Source: Enoplolaimus lenunculus (lineage: Eukaryota > Nematoda > Enoplea > Enoplida > Thoracostomopsidae). Taken from it: 64,000 nucleotides of DNA. Location: the NCBI GenBank assembly GCA_030248215.1, contig JASANG010000135.1, forward strand, positions 186,001-250,000, in the 5' to 3' direction. Shown piece after piece: positions 1-11,600 of the stretch (position 1 is its first letter; each line of letters opens with the position of its first letter). A program made the translations under genes and the position numbers. The notes beneath the pieces are model-generated. The model did not search any database and was not told the origin of the DNA. It saw only the letters and a program-made list of their open reading frames with translations.

Positions 1-497
1 AGTGGAGTTTATTACACATAGCATCACAAAACAAAAATTATACAATTCAATTAAATACTAATTCTAAGTTAAGCAGTACCATATAGAGCCCTTCACGAAA
101 ATTTTACTGCGGATGCGGTGGAGCCCGAACCCACGACGTACGGATTACTTAAAAAAACTTTGAAAACAAAACAAAGAGTATAGGCAGCGGCATAGTTTTT
201 TTTCAATTTTAACACCATTCGATGTCGTCTAATGGACCAGATTTATAAAGCCAATCGTGATATTTAGCCAAATTTGTCAAGAAAATAAATTGTTGACATC
301 AACTACCCTTTTGGCACATCATCTAAGCATTTCAGCTAAGATTCCAATGTATTTAAAATTAAACTTTTGAAACAAAACATGACTGGCACCGAAATCAAAC
401 TTGCCGGAAATAAAGCTAACAACACCGAATTTCTGAACTATGGATATGCACCAGACAATGCACTTCTGCTTTTAGAAAAAATACCAGTAATAACTCA

Positions 498-765
498 CGC
501 CCTATTCACACGTGCAAGTTTTGCTGCGAGAACTTGCGCAGCTGCGACTTGCACTTGTAAGTTTCGTCCAAAATCCCATTCGAAAAAATTGTAGCTGCAA
601 ATAATTTATTAAAAATCATAATTGGGAATTTAGCTCATAACCAGGCAAGTTCACTGAATTTATTGCAGTCGTTTTATCATTGGCTAATCAAAAAATGCAA
701 CTTGTGCGTGTAATTTGGAGCTGCAAGTTCTCGCAGCAAAAACTTGCACGTCTGAATAGGGCTTA
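498..765. mobile_element. Family A MITE-like element
   Basis: The ends read GCCCTATTCACACGTGCAAG on the left and its reverse complement on the right (CTTGCACG...GAATAGGGC). A second internal pair of inverted segments (GCTGCGAGAACTTGC and its complement) makes the element nearly palindromic. About 268 bp with no coding capacity. Other copies: 2147, 4111, 5334, 25858, 30263 and 43810. Confidence 0.75.
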
Positions 766-1035
766 ATATTGCTGAGATTTATTCAATGATGCAAATCAAA
801 CAGTACGTTAGTTGGATATAACAACAAGAGAATCCGGTATTCAGTGCTAAGCTTCTTTCAAAGCATACAACCCACTTATAAATACGTTTTCGTTTCCTCC
901 AAAAAATTTAAGTCAAAACGAAAAGTTTAATTTTTACTACACAAACTGAACTCACACGCATTTACGCTTCCAAACATTTATAATCAAACATCGATAAATG
1001 ACTTTTAGGAATACAATTTAGAATATGGCGTTAGA

Positions 1036-1252
1036 AGGGAAGGAAATGAAATCCCGTTCGAAAAACTTGCAGCTGCAAATCATTCATTAAAAATCAGAGC
1101 TAGGAACTTTTTTTACAATTGTAAATAACAATGCAAGTTCATTGAATTATGGCAGCCGCTTTCTCATTGGCTAATGAAAAAATGCAAGTTCTGCGTACAA
1201 TTTGCAACTGCACGTTCTCGTAGCAAAAACTTGCACGTGTGAATAGGGCTTA
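1036..1252. mobile_element. Family A element, left part missing
   Basis: Contains the internal AACTTGCAGCTGCAAATCAT segment and the complete right end (CTTGCACGTGTGAATAGGGC), followed by TTAAG. The left terminus is absent. Confidence 0.65.
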
Positions 1253-1683
1253 AGTTATTATATCTACGAATATTTTAATATTCGATATGATATAAAATTA
1301 AAAAATAACTTTTACTACAATACAAAATATGCCATTTCACTGATTGATTACGTCAGTCACAAACTTGCTCAACAGGCAACGCTTGCCAAGCCAACGCATT
1401 TTTCCAACTCCACTGCTCGACCTTCCGCGCTACAGTAGTGCCATTACTGTTTGCGCTGAACCCGAATAAAGTAGAAAGTCAACGATTATGCCGTTTGCCA
1501 CACACAGAACACCACTGTTTATAGTAACCATTTCTATATAAATGCTCAAATAATAACGCTTCGTTAACATCAACTCCGGGCGGTGGCGGACCATCTGAAC
1601 GTGTGAAAAATCGACGCCAAGCCACACGGTACCTCTGCAATCAACTGAGTTTAATTTTATATATGAAGAAAAACAATTTGATA

Positions 1684-1984
1684 CTGTAGCAAAAAAGCAA
1701 CAAAGCCAAACGAGCGAGTGTCACAATAATAGGCACAGCTGACCTCAAACTGGTTCAAGAAACCACGAAAAACGGATAACCACGAACCCGGAGTTCCTTC
1801 AATTTTTTGAAATAAAATAAGAATCCAACGAGGCCTGTAGCAAAAAAGCAACAAAGCCAAACGAGCGAGTGTCACAATAATAGGCACAGCTGACCTCAAA
1901 CTGGTTCAAGAAACCACGAAAAACGGATAACCACGAACCCGGAGTTCCTTCAATTTTTTGAAATAAAATAAGAATCCAACGAGG
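1684..1984. repeat. 151-bp tandem duplication, two copies
   Basis: The segment beginning CTGTAGCAAAAAAGCAACAA at 1684 starts again at 1835 and ends at 1984, so the period is 151 bp with two full and nearly identical copies. The near identity suggests a recent local duplication, or an assembly artefact. No coding sense. Confidence 0.9.
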
Positions 1985-2146
1985 CAGATGAGTAAATATT
2001 GTGATGTGCTGCGCCTAAACCGAACTTAAGTGCTTCATACACCAATTCCATTCAACGTTTAATTACAAGTTGGCTCATCTTCGAGTTGTTATTTACGCGT
2101 TCGTGTTCGCGTAGCTTAGTCACCAAGCCTAGGTTCCTTCCCTTAC

Positions 2147-2421
2147 CCTCGATTCACACGTGCGAGTTTTTGCTGCGAGAACCTGCAGCTGCTACTTGCA
2201 CTTGCAAGGTTTGTCCAAAATCCCGTTCGAAAAACTTGCAGCTTCAAATAATTCATTACAAATCATAGCTATTAATTTAGTTCACATGTGTGAACAACCA
2301 TGCAAGTTCACTTAATTTATTACAGCCGCGATCTCATTGGCTGATGAAGAAATGCAAGTTCTGTGTGCTATTTGCAGCTGCAAGCTCTCGCAGCAAAAAC
2401 TTGTACGTGTGAATAGGGCTT
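2147..2421. mobile_element. Family A MITE-like element
   Basis: Left end GATTCACACGTGCGAGTTTT and right end TTGTACGTGTGAATAGGGC, with the conserved internal parts of the 498-765 copy. Flanked on the right by TTAG. Confidence 0.7.
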
Positions 2422-2784
2422 TAGATAAAATGTACGCTGATATGCTCTTTATGGGTGTATTCGGGAAATCTATTTATTTTAGTTACTGCTGCGCATTAAT
2501 ACCAATCACGGTGCAAAGCGGAACTGGATTATACCGGAATCAGAATCGGAAACTACAAAATTTGTGATTATACGGATAATTTGTATTAACAAGTATAATA
2601 TTGATATATTGTGTCAGTTGGCTTTCAACAATCCTCAAAACGCTGAACAAATTGGCAATCTTTTTTGGCTCTATTAAGCTAAACTACAATCAATTATTGA
2701 CAAGTCAACTTATCGAACACAAATTAATAGATAAATGATGAAATTACAACATATCACAACAAGTAGGTCTAAAATCAAAATGTG

Positions 2785-2873
2785 GAAATTCCGAATCCGA
2801 TTGATTATGCAATCGGAATCGAAACTCGTTTTGAATCGGAATTCTAGTTGAAATTCCGACTGCACCCTGATAC
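2785..2873. mobile_element. Family K short element (CCGGAATTCCGG-rich)
   Basis: A short stretch of alternating TCCGAATCC / GGAATCGG segments ending GACTGCACCCTG, the complement of the CAGGGTGC end seen in the 33800 and 40492 copies. Degenerate. Confidence 0.4.
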
Positions 2874-2929
2874 CAATGTATGTCTGAAGCTGTGTACTAC
2901 TCTTAAATACTTTATTTTTAGTCGGAGTG

Positions 2930-3245
2930 CGACCGGATATTAATATACCTGATACACGAACCAGATATTAACCGGATATAGCATCTAAACTTGTACACTG
3001 TTTGAAATTTTCTTGAGTCAAGCAAAATATAATATGTTTATCAAGTTAAAATTAATTGTTAACAAAAATTTTTTCAGTTTTACTTGAGCGCATCAAAACT
3101 TAAACTTCTTGACTTGTCCAAGTATGCGTTCGCAGTCACACGTTAAATACGTTGGAACCGCCACCGTAAATATCCAGTATCTGGTAGGTTTTCACCGAAT
3201 ATTAAACCGGATCCACATATCCGGTCGCGAGCTGGTCTTAGTAAA
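2930..3245. mobile_element. Family L element (ACCGGATATT ends)
   Basis: Begins GCGACCGGATATTAATATAC and ends ATATCCGGTCGC, giving an inverted terminal repeat of about 10 bp. The interior (TTAATTGTTAACAAAAATTT, then CTTCTTGACTTGTCCAAGTA) matches the RAE1-intron copy near 24010-24130. Non-coding. Confidence 0.55.
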
Positions 3246-4110
3246 GTATTAACATTATAAAAAAATTACACTTTATGAATGCTCATTTCTCGAAGTATGC
3301 TTGTTACCTTAGTACTAGCAAGGTACAGTGTTGCCAGTGTTTTCAGCTAAACTGTTATTTCCAAATTCAGCCGAAGAAAGCTAACGCGTTAAATTTTAGA
3401 TTTAACTCCTGCTTCTCTAAAAACCGATCGTTTACTGTTGACGGGTCTATCGTCATTTGAGTATACGGTCTGACAAACTTGTTAATATAAAGTTTTAAAA
3501 TCGTGCTGATCTAATAGTATATAACACGGAGATTAAGAATATTTAGCATAACTCAATATTCTACGATTCTATATGATCGAAATTACAATATTTCTTCGTT
3601 GTGGGATTTGTTTGAAATGACAAAAATAGCCAATCCTAGAAACCAAAATTACACTAAGACTCTTGTAAAAATAAAATTACAACGTAATATGTAGCTAGTA
3701 GTACGAACTTTTAACGTAGTTACTTTAAACTTTTGTGAAATACGTACGTACTTAAATATCCGGTTCCTGCATTTTTGGCATCCGATTGAACCGTGATCTA
3801 CATAAATAGGTCCAAAACTGCATATAAATAATGTATCTACTTGACACTCGACAGTAAATTACAAAAATCAATAAGTATATAAATGTGGTACAAACAAACA
3901 ACAAACAAACCAATAAATAAACATATGGCTGAACATATGACTGCATCTTGAGAAAAACAAGCAAACCACACCATATTATTCGTTACATAAATTTATACAC
4001 AAACCAATCTTAGCGAAATAAATTTCCTCAGCAACATATTACTCCAGTCAGTCAAAAATGCACAAAAGTCACTTAATTTTTGACGCCCTTATTATACTTG
4101 CAACAGTAAA

Positions 4111-4383
4111 GCCCTAGTCACACGTACAAGTTTTTGCAGCGAGAACTTGCAGCTGCAAATGGCACGCGGAACTTGCTGTTTTTAACAGCCAGCGAGAAAC
4201 CGGCTGCAATAAGTTCAGTGAACTTGCACGGTTATTCACACATGTGAACTAAATTCCTAGCTACGATTTTTAATGAATTATTTGCAGCTGCAAGTTTTGC
4301 GAACTGGATTTTGAACAAACTTGCAAGTGTAGGTTGCAGCTTCAAGTTCTGGCAGCAAAAACTTGTAAGTGTGAATAGGGCTT
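4111..4383. mobile_element. Family A MITE-like element with possible TAA duplication
   Basis: Left end AGCCCTAGTCACACGTACAA preceded by TAA; right end GTGTGAATAGGGCT followed by TAA. The flanking trinucleotides fit a 3-bp TWA target duplication as made by PIF/Harbinger transposases, which is family knowledge and not proof here. Confidence 0.7.
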
Positions 4384-5333
4384 AATTCGAATTTTTTGTA
4401 AGGTGGTTGCCTAACTGCTTGAACATGTCAGACATCACGTTTCTTTCGGCTGATTTCCGTGAGCATTTTAGGTATAACCTTAAGAACCCGTACAATTTTG
4501 TAAAATGAGTAGTCTAAAATTTCACGTTTGCAGATAAAGTCGCTTCATTAAGCAAAAAGCTAATACACTAACTAATCATAATCAATACCCAAATCAACTT
4601 CAATACACAGCTCCGTCAGTGAAATCAGTCAAAAGTATAGCAACTAAATGCCCGGTTTACAATCGATTGTAGTTCAATTACTGGTATATCCATAATTCGG
4701 TTCGTACTGTATTCACCATAACCAGCCAGAAACCAACGTAAATAAAACACTTTATTGGTAACTAGCCAAATTATACTAAAACCCTCAAATGACGACAGCG
4801 CCCGATATCTCCAATAAACAATAGATTTCAAAGAGCCGCCGCTATGCATCTATCACAACGAACGCCATTTGGCAATTTTTACGTGCCTGTCAGGTACAGA
4901 GCTCGAAGTCATTGCCACATGCAAACGATAGACATGGGAAAATAGTGACGAGTTTTACGCATGTTATTGTGAAAGATAGATTACTGTGCTAGTGAAGAAA
5001 TTGCCAAACGGCAGCTAATCCTCTCGCAGACAGACACGCTGTAACAAGGTAACCTTCCCAATAAGTGTAATCAAGGTTCACGTACACCTAGGGCATAGCA
5101 GGAGGGGTGTTTATGGTTCCACGCCGTTGGTGATTTTTGTGCAGGGTCTTTAGAAATTCTTCAGATCAGTTTCGAAGGTATGAACCCACCTCTTCAAAAT
5201 TTTATAAACCGTAAACAGCTATCCCTTTCCTAAATCCTAGTTACACTCATGATGTACATCGTAAAATTACAAAGCTTGCAACTACAATGAAATTGCAACA
5301 ACGAAAATGATTAAAAATTTAATTAAAACGTTA

Positions 5334-5597
5334 GAAACCTATTCACACGTGCAATTTGAAGTTCTTGCAGCTCCAAATTATTCACTGGAATTCATGCTAT
5401 TTTAATTTAATTCGCACCTCCTGTGAACGCAGTTGAAAGTCGCTTGAATTTCTTGCATTCGCTTGAATTTCTTGCATCAGCAGATGATTAGTGAATCGAA
5501 ATGTTCCTTTGAAAATACCTGGAGCTGCAAGTATTTCGTGCAAGTTGCAGTTACGAGTTCTCGCTGCAAAACCGTTGCGCCTGTGAATGGGTCGTAA
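5334..5597. mobile_element. Family A element, second subfamily
   Basis: Left end AAACCTATTCACACGTGCAA, right end TGCGCCTGTGAATGGGTCGT. The interior (CTTGCAGCTCCAAATTATTC, CGCTTGAATTTCTTGCATC) is shared with the 25858, 30263 and 43810 copies, which therefore form a separate subfamily. Confidence 0.65.
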
Positions 5598-5670
5598 GGT
5601 TTAATCAATTCACTGCTTACAGCTACAATGAGATTTTAAACGAAAACAAAATTCACACCCACATACTTAC

Positions 5671-8600
5671 CTGTTGAGCTTCAGCAAGCATCACTTCAAG
5701 GGATTCCTTGTCGCCCTGGGTCAATTTCAAATTATCTTCAAGTTGACGCTCGTTACGTTCAGATTCTTGCAGCCGATTTTGCAGTTCTGCTTTCTCTCTA
5801 AAACCAAAGTTATTGAAATCAAAACGAACAATGATACCGAAAAAACGCCAAACAAATCCCAGAAATATGTTATCCAACTACATAAAATATTATAACGTAT
5901 TCACAGCCCATTGTACGAAACAAGCGGCTAAGGTCGAACAGCGTACAAATGTGATGAAGACGTTGGCGGGGACCAGCTGGGGTCAATCGAAGAAAATAAG
6001 GATCCATACGTACAAAGCTATTGGTAGAAGTTTCGCCAATTACGCTGCACCGGTCTGGTCTCCAGTTATCAGCGAAAGAAATTATCAAACCCGGCAACCC
6101 GCACACAACCAAGCCCTGCGCGCGGTAACCGGATGCCATGTAATTTCGGATGTTAATCGCCTTCATCAGGAAACGGCGGTGATGCCAGTCAAGCCACAAA
6201 CTGAGATGCTCAGAAAACAATACCTGCTCCGTTGTCGTCGAGTTGCACCCATGTCATCACCGACGACGTCGTATTCACCACCTCACAACATGAAGGACAT
6301 GTTGAGAAAATAGGGCAGAGTAATGGGACGAATAGAAGATGACACGGATATATCTGCAGGGCAGTGCAGACTCGCGATCCTTCAAGAAGGGTCTTAAAAA
6401 GCAATTCACATAAACACCGTCAATCGCGGGCTAAAACCCAGCAGAGAAACAAATGCACACTTGCACACTAACGGTTCGGTCACAGCAAGTTACAAAACTC
6501 GTTCACGTGCAGAATCGATTCAACCATCGAAAACAAGTGTCCAAGCTGCAATAACCGTCCACACGATGTGCAGCACGTGTTCAAGTACCCCTCAAAGCCA
6601 ACAGAATTGATCCTATCGATCTATTGGAGCAAGTGATACAAGTCGCCGAACTACTCGGTCTCGTGCCGGACCAAGTATAAGCAGTCACCCAGAACAGCTA
6701 TCACATTATCCAAATAGCTAAACTCATTCTTACTTGAGGCACCTGCAAATCGTCCGCCGTCACTCGTCACAAAAAAAGTAAATTTTGCTGCGACTTGCGG
6801 CGTCACACGTCATACGAAAGTTGTTTTCAATCTCTACGCGGGACGCTATACGCCGGTAAACGATGAAGGGTCGTTTGGTAGGCATAGCCCAGATCTTAGG
6901 ATTATGGGCGTAGCCAGGATTTTGGAAAGCGGAAAATCATCTATAAAAATTTCGAAACGATGTCTTTTGTTGCAAAATGAAACCGTGCGTAAAAACCGCT
7001 GTGCAAACAAATCAAAGAGTGGTTTTGACCCCTGATCCCCCCTGGCCTCCACCTTGGTTAACATTCCTTCGCGCAAACCTTGCCAAATCTTCCTTCTCTT
7101 TATTAGCTCGGGCTGCAATCTCAGTTTGCTGCTCAGTGTCTCGTTTGGCGGCCACCAACTCGTCAGATAATTGTTGTTTTTGCGCACCAAGCTAAAAGCA
7201 GAAATTAAACAATAACAACAGCAACGTTGATCTGTTGTCGACGCTATGTATGCAGTATGTAGGCTTTTCAACTTGGCCAATATTACGAAAATGATGCAGC
7301 GGTGAATCTCGTTGATACAAAATTCTACCTACGTCATTAACTGTCATATCCTACTCCCCGTTTCTTAAAACCAAAACTAACCTGCTTCAGCTGCGATTCT
7401 AAATCTCCGCGTTCTTTTCTAACATTCGACAATTCCGTTTCGGCCATTTCACGTGACATTTTTTCACTTTCGTACTGCCCTTTGATAGCTAAAAGAAAAA
7501 TCATTGGTAATTAGCTATCAAATTCGAAGCACTAAACCACGCCGGCCAACACTTGTGACAGTAAATCGTAAAACAGACAGTGCTTCCGAACCTATTGGAA
7601 CACCACTACTTTAATACTCAGCAGAACTTGTGTGACCTACCAGTCCTCGATGTTTCTAAATCGCCTTTTTCGCGTTCGGCTTTCAACAACGAATCACGCA
7701 GTTCTTGTTTGTCTTTTTCAGCTTGTATTTTCAAGCTCATAATTGCGTTCTTCTCTTCTTCAAGCTATAAAATTTAACAGGTCATGGATATATATGCATG
7801 TAAGAATCGGGCCCCAGACAAGGTAACCAACTTACTCACAATTTAATACGCCAGATTCTAACTTTGTTGCCCAATCAAACAACCACGCAATACACAAATT
7901 AACAAAAAGTGGTCTGTGGATATAGTTCAATTGTAATATTACCAAAATCAAACTAAGTGTCCATAATATTGAAAAAACAGAGTACCAAATATAGTTTACA
8001 AGAAACAAAAACTTAATTCTAAAAAAAACTACCTCTTTCACTACAGCTTGTAAGTCCGCTTTATCAGTGCTCACAGCTTCAAATTCTGACTGCAACCGAC
8101 CGAGTTTGTTTCGAATTTGTAATTCTTCACCTTTGACACGATTGATTTGGACCTCCAACTCACCGCGTGCTTTATCGACGCGTTCCAGTGTTCCCTCTGC
8201 AATGGAATAAGTTATTTTTAAATCCAATTAGGTTACAGTGCCATGCTGCCAATGTGTTTTTAACAAATACAATATTCATCGTCTAGATGACCAATGTGTA
8301 TAGTTGAATACCTACAGCAGCCCACGGTGCTAATTTTCTCACAGTAAAATGTACCTAAGTTTTTCAAATAAAGGACGCGGTCAACATCGCAAACATTGAT
8401 GGCTTAGACCAAAAAATTGAAATATGCGAGAAATAACTTTTGCACAAAAGGTACACAGTTTCTGTGTTCGATGCTTTAAATCTAGTGGTAAATCGAGCGG
8501 GAGCTTTAACCAACAGTATTCAGAATTTAGATCTGTCAATATTCAGCTTACTGAGTTCTTGTTTTTCTTTGTCAATCATATCTTTTTCGAGTATCGTTTG

Positions 8601-11600
8601 ATCGAGCTTTTGCTTCAACTGCAACAACTCAACTTTTTGATTTGCACTCGTTCGATCCAAATTGTCAATGATTTCTCGGCTGAAAGAGTACGAGAACGGT
8701 AAATTGTGTGCATAGTCCTGTACTAAACCCCAAATTCACAGACAGGTACATAAAACTGGAAACATCAACTGCGGCTATAAACTAACTGCAGGCTCGCAAA
8801 CATAGTACTTGTCAACATTAAAATGTGCTCATTCCAACACGGTTACAAAACAGAAAGTCTAGGCATAGAAAAGCCAATTATTCACCTGCCTGGCTTCAAA
8901 TCTCAAACCAACCGCAAACCCCTTAATTGCCCACACGCAGCAGTCTCAAATGCATAAACCCTTTCGCTGCCCGTAACTGAAGCAAAATCTAAAATATACT
9001 CAGCCTGAATCAAACAATTAAAACTTTGAATATGGTAAGCCAATTGCTCAGTCTTCTACTCAAAACAATCACGAAAATGCTTACCACCTCTCCGATTCGC
9101 GGCTGTGCCGTTCAACATCTCTCGATAAATTCTCCCGTTCATCTTCGAGCTCAGCTTTCCGACGTTCAGACTCGACGCACTTTTTACCAATTTTATCGAG
9201 TTCTCTGGAAAAAACCGATACTGTCGAATATGATAAGTTGTTATCGAAAAGTACGACCCGCACACTCAACTATGTTGCAGTATTATATGATACATCGGAA
9301 TGGTATCTAAAATGCAAATGCTAATGCTAGCCGAACGCAAATATGTAGGTCCATAAACTTTCGCATATTAAGTAACAGTAGAACAATTATTTTTTGGAAC
9401 ATTTTCCTCTATTAAACACATCTTTTACATTCTACCACCATTACTTACTTATTCAAATCATCGATTTGTTGAGTCAAACTGGTTCTGGCTTTAGCCAGTG
9501 AATCACGTTCCGTTGTTAACGACGACAGTTGCGTTTTGAGTCGCTCTTGATTTCGAATACCTTCTTCTTTCTCATGCATCCTGCAAAATACAAACGATAT
9601 AAATACACGATCCCACACTAAACTACTCTTACACGGTCATGTGACCCATTTTTACGAATAAACTTGCACTTTGTATTGCTCATAAGAACTTGATGCGGTG
9701 TACAGGATGAACGCTGAGTCAATAAAAAATCGCTAACTTTTGCAGGGTACAAAATAAAAACGCAGCCTTCAATAATTAATTGGGATTTACAATGCATTAA
9801 ACTCAAAGCCAATAACGTAATCAAAGAGTAAAATATATTTTACCTATGCTTGCACCTTGCACGCAGATGTACATCGCTAGCAAAGTTTAAAAAATTAAAA
9901 ACGCCCATGCCTAGACTCAAACTCACAAATTATTAACGCGTTCACGTTGTGCAGTGAGATCCTTTTGGAGTGCTGATCGATCTTTGTCGCGATCTTCCAG
10001 CCGTCGTTTAAGGTCATCCGCGGTTTGTTTGGCTTTATGCAAATCTTTATCCAAATCCTAAACAGATACACCAAAAAACTTATTCGAAAACACAAACACT
10101 GCATAAAAGTATAGCGTTCGCTCTGGATTTCCACACAACTAAAGACAAACATATCAAACTAATTCTAAAATGTTTTAATACCTTCAGTCGTACTACTATA
10201 CCTGAGAACAGAAAAATAATTGTACTGCATGCAAAACGTGCACAGAACACCCCTTCCCAACTCTACTCACCATTATCTGATACTGACGTTTGCTAAACGC
10301 CTTTTGGACTTCGGACAAGATCATATCAGCGTTTTTCCGACGACCTGCTTGCGGTGACATCGATCGCGGCCTGGACCGGTAACGCGAAGCACGACTAAAA
10401 ACGCAAAATATACCTTTCACAATTTTAGCAGTTTCAAGGAGAGCAACAAACAAGTTACAGTAATCACAAAACTCTAACCGAAGACCTATCTAAAAGTGGT
10501 GAGCTGCAAGTTACCTGGTGAAACTTGGCGTTATCGGCTGACCAGTCGTAGGCGATTGGCCGGTGTAGTTTTTGACTTGCGGCCCCCGCGGATCAGCCAT
10601 CACGTTGCGTACAATTTCTTCCAACGCCGTAACCAAAAATGCCGGTTCTTCAGCAGCTTCTTGCGACTAAATAACAGCAAAAAATCAGTAAAAAGCAACA
10701 ACACAACTTAGCGAAAAGATAAAACAGTACTAAAATTTATCCGATTCAAAACAACCTAAATTTTGTTGTCTCAATTATTTCGAGAAAATTCAGTCCTGTT
10801 TGTATTTTTCTAAATACCGTTTTCCACTGAAACTGATTCGCCAATACCAAGTATAACTCTATCAACTTTGCCTTATTCATAAATTTTCAGCAACCCTAAG
10901 TAAGTAACAAGCAAATATAAACTACATAGCTTACCCGTTTTATTTGTTGATTCAAAGAATCGATTTGTCGCTCACGATCCACTACCGTATTTTCGAGTTT
11001 TTCCTTTTGCAATGTCAAATCAGAATTCCTAAAATTCGAAACCAATTTTACTAACCAAACTTCACTTATGAAAAGTACGGCGTACACAATTTAGAACAAC
11101 AGAAAGCTGGACGATATTCAGCAAAAATGCTATGTTGTGATGGTTTACGTTCTAATTCTTCAAAACGTACCGGCGCGCTAACAGCTGCCGGTGACAGGGC
11201 CTAAACACGGTTGCGAAAAGCAGCCCTGGTTGCTAAATATCTCAAGAAAGCAAACTTCTAAAAACAAACATTATTTTCAGAGAACCCATACTTTTTGGCC
11301 AAATCACGTTTTTCAGTTTCATATTTGCTTTGCATATCGCTTAGCTTACGAACATTGTCGCGTAACATTTCTTCCAACGACTGCCCTGGCTGAAATATTG
11401 TACTTACTTTCAGAACAAAATATTAAAATGCTTCTGTGATATATTGTTATAAAAAACGAACAGAAAAAATATCAGCCATAAAAGATTAGGCTTTATGCTC
11501 AGTAGGACCATGTTTAGGTTTAAGCTAATCAGGCTGCTAATGAACCGAACCACCCTCTATGCATAAATATGTGCGGGTTGACGTTGATGGGGGCGGAAGT

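Larger units (their letters stand above)
1..5670. other. Left edge: rootletin intron with MITE insertions, no exon seen
   Basis: No exon of the rootletin gene could be recognised here, although its last visible exon (ending at 5671) finishes with a good GTAAGT donor. This stretch is therefore read as the 5' part of a long intron, at least 5.6 kb, whose next exon lies left of the window. It holds five family A elements, one family L element, a short family K element and a 151-bp tandem duplication, each listed separately. The reading frames in it have no coiled-coil character. Confidence 0.6.

Noticed and set aside
1430-4849. Further rootletin exons among small minus-strand frames near 1430-1899 and 4625-4849
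   Set aside because: None shows heptad-rich coiled coil or fitting splice phases; one lies in the 151-bp duplication.
5813-6313. A 166-codon open frame as a host gene
   Set aside because: Its sequence is the tail of a Jockey-like LINE ORF2 and it begins inside the flanking intron of rootletin.
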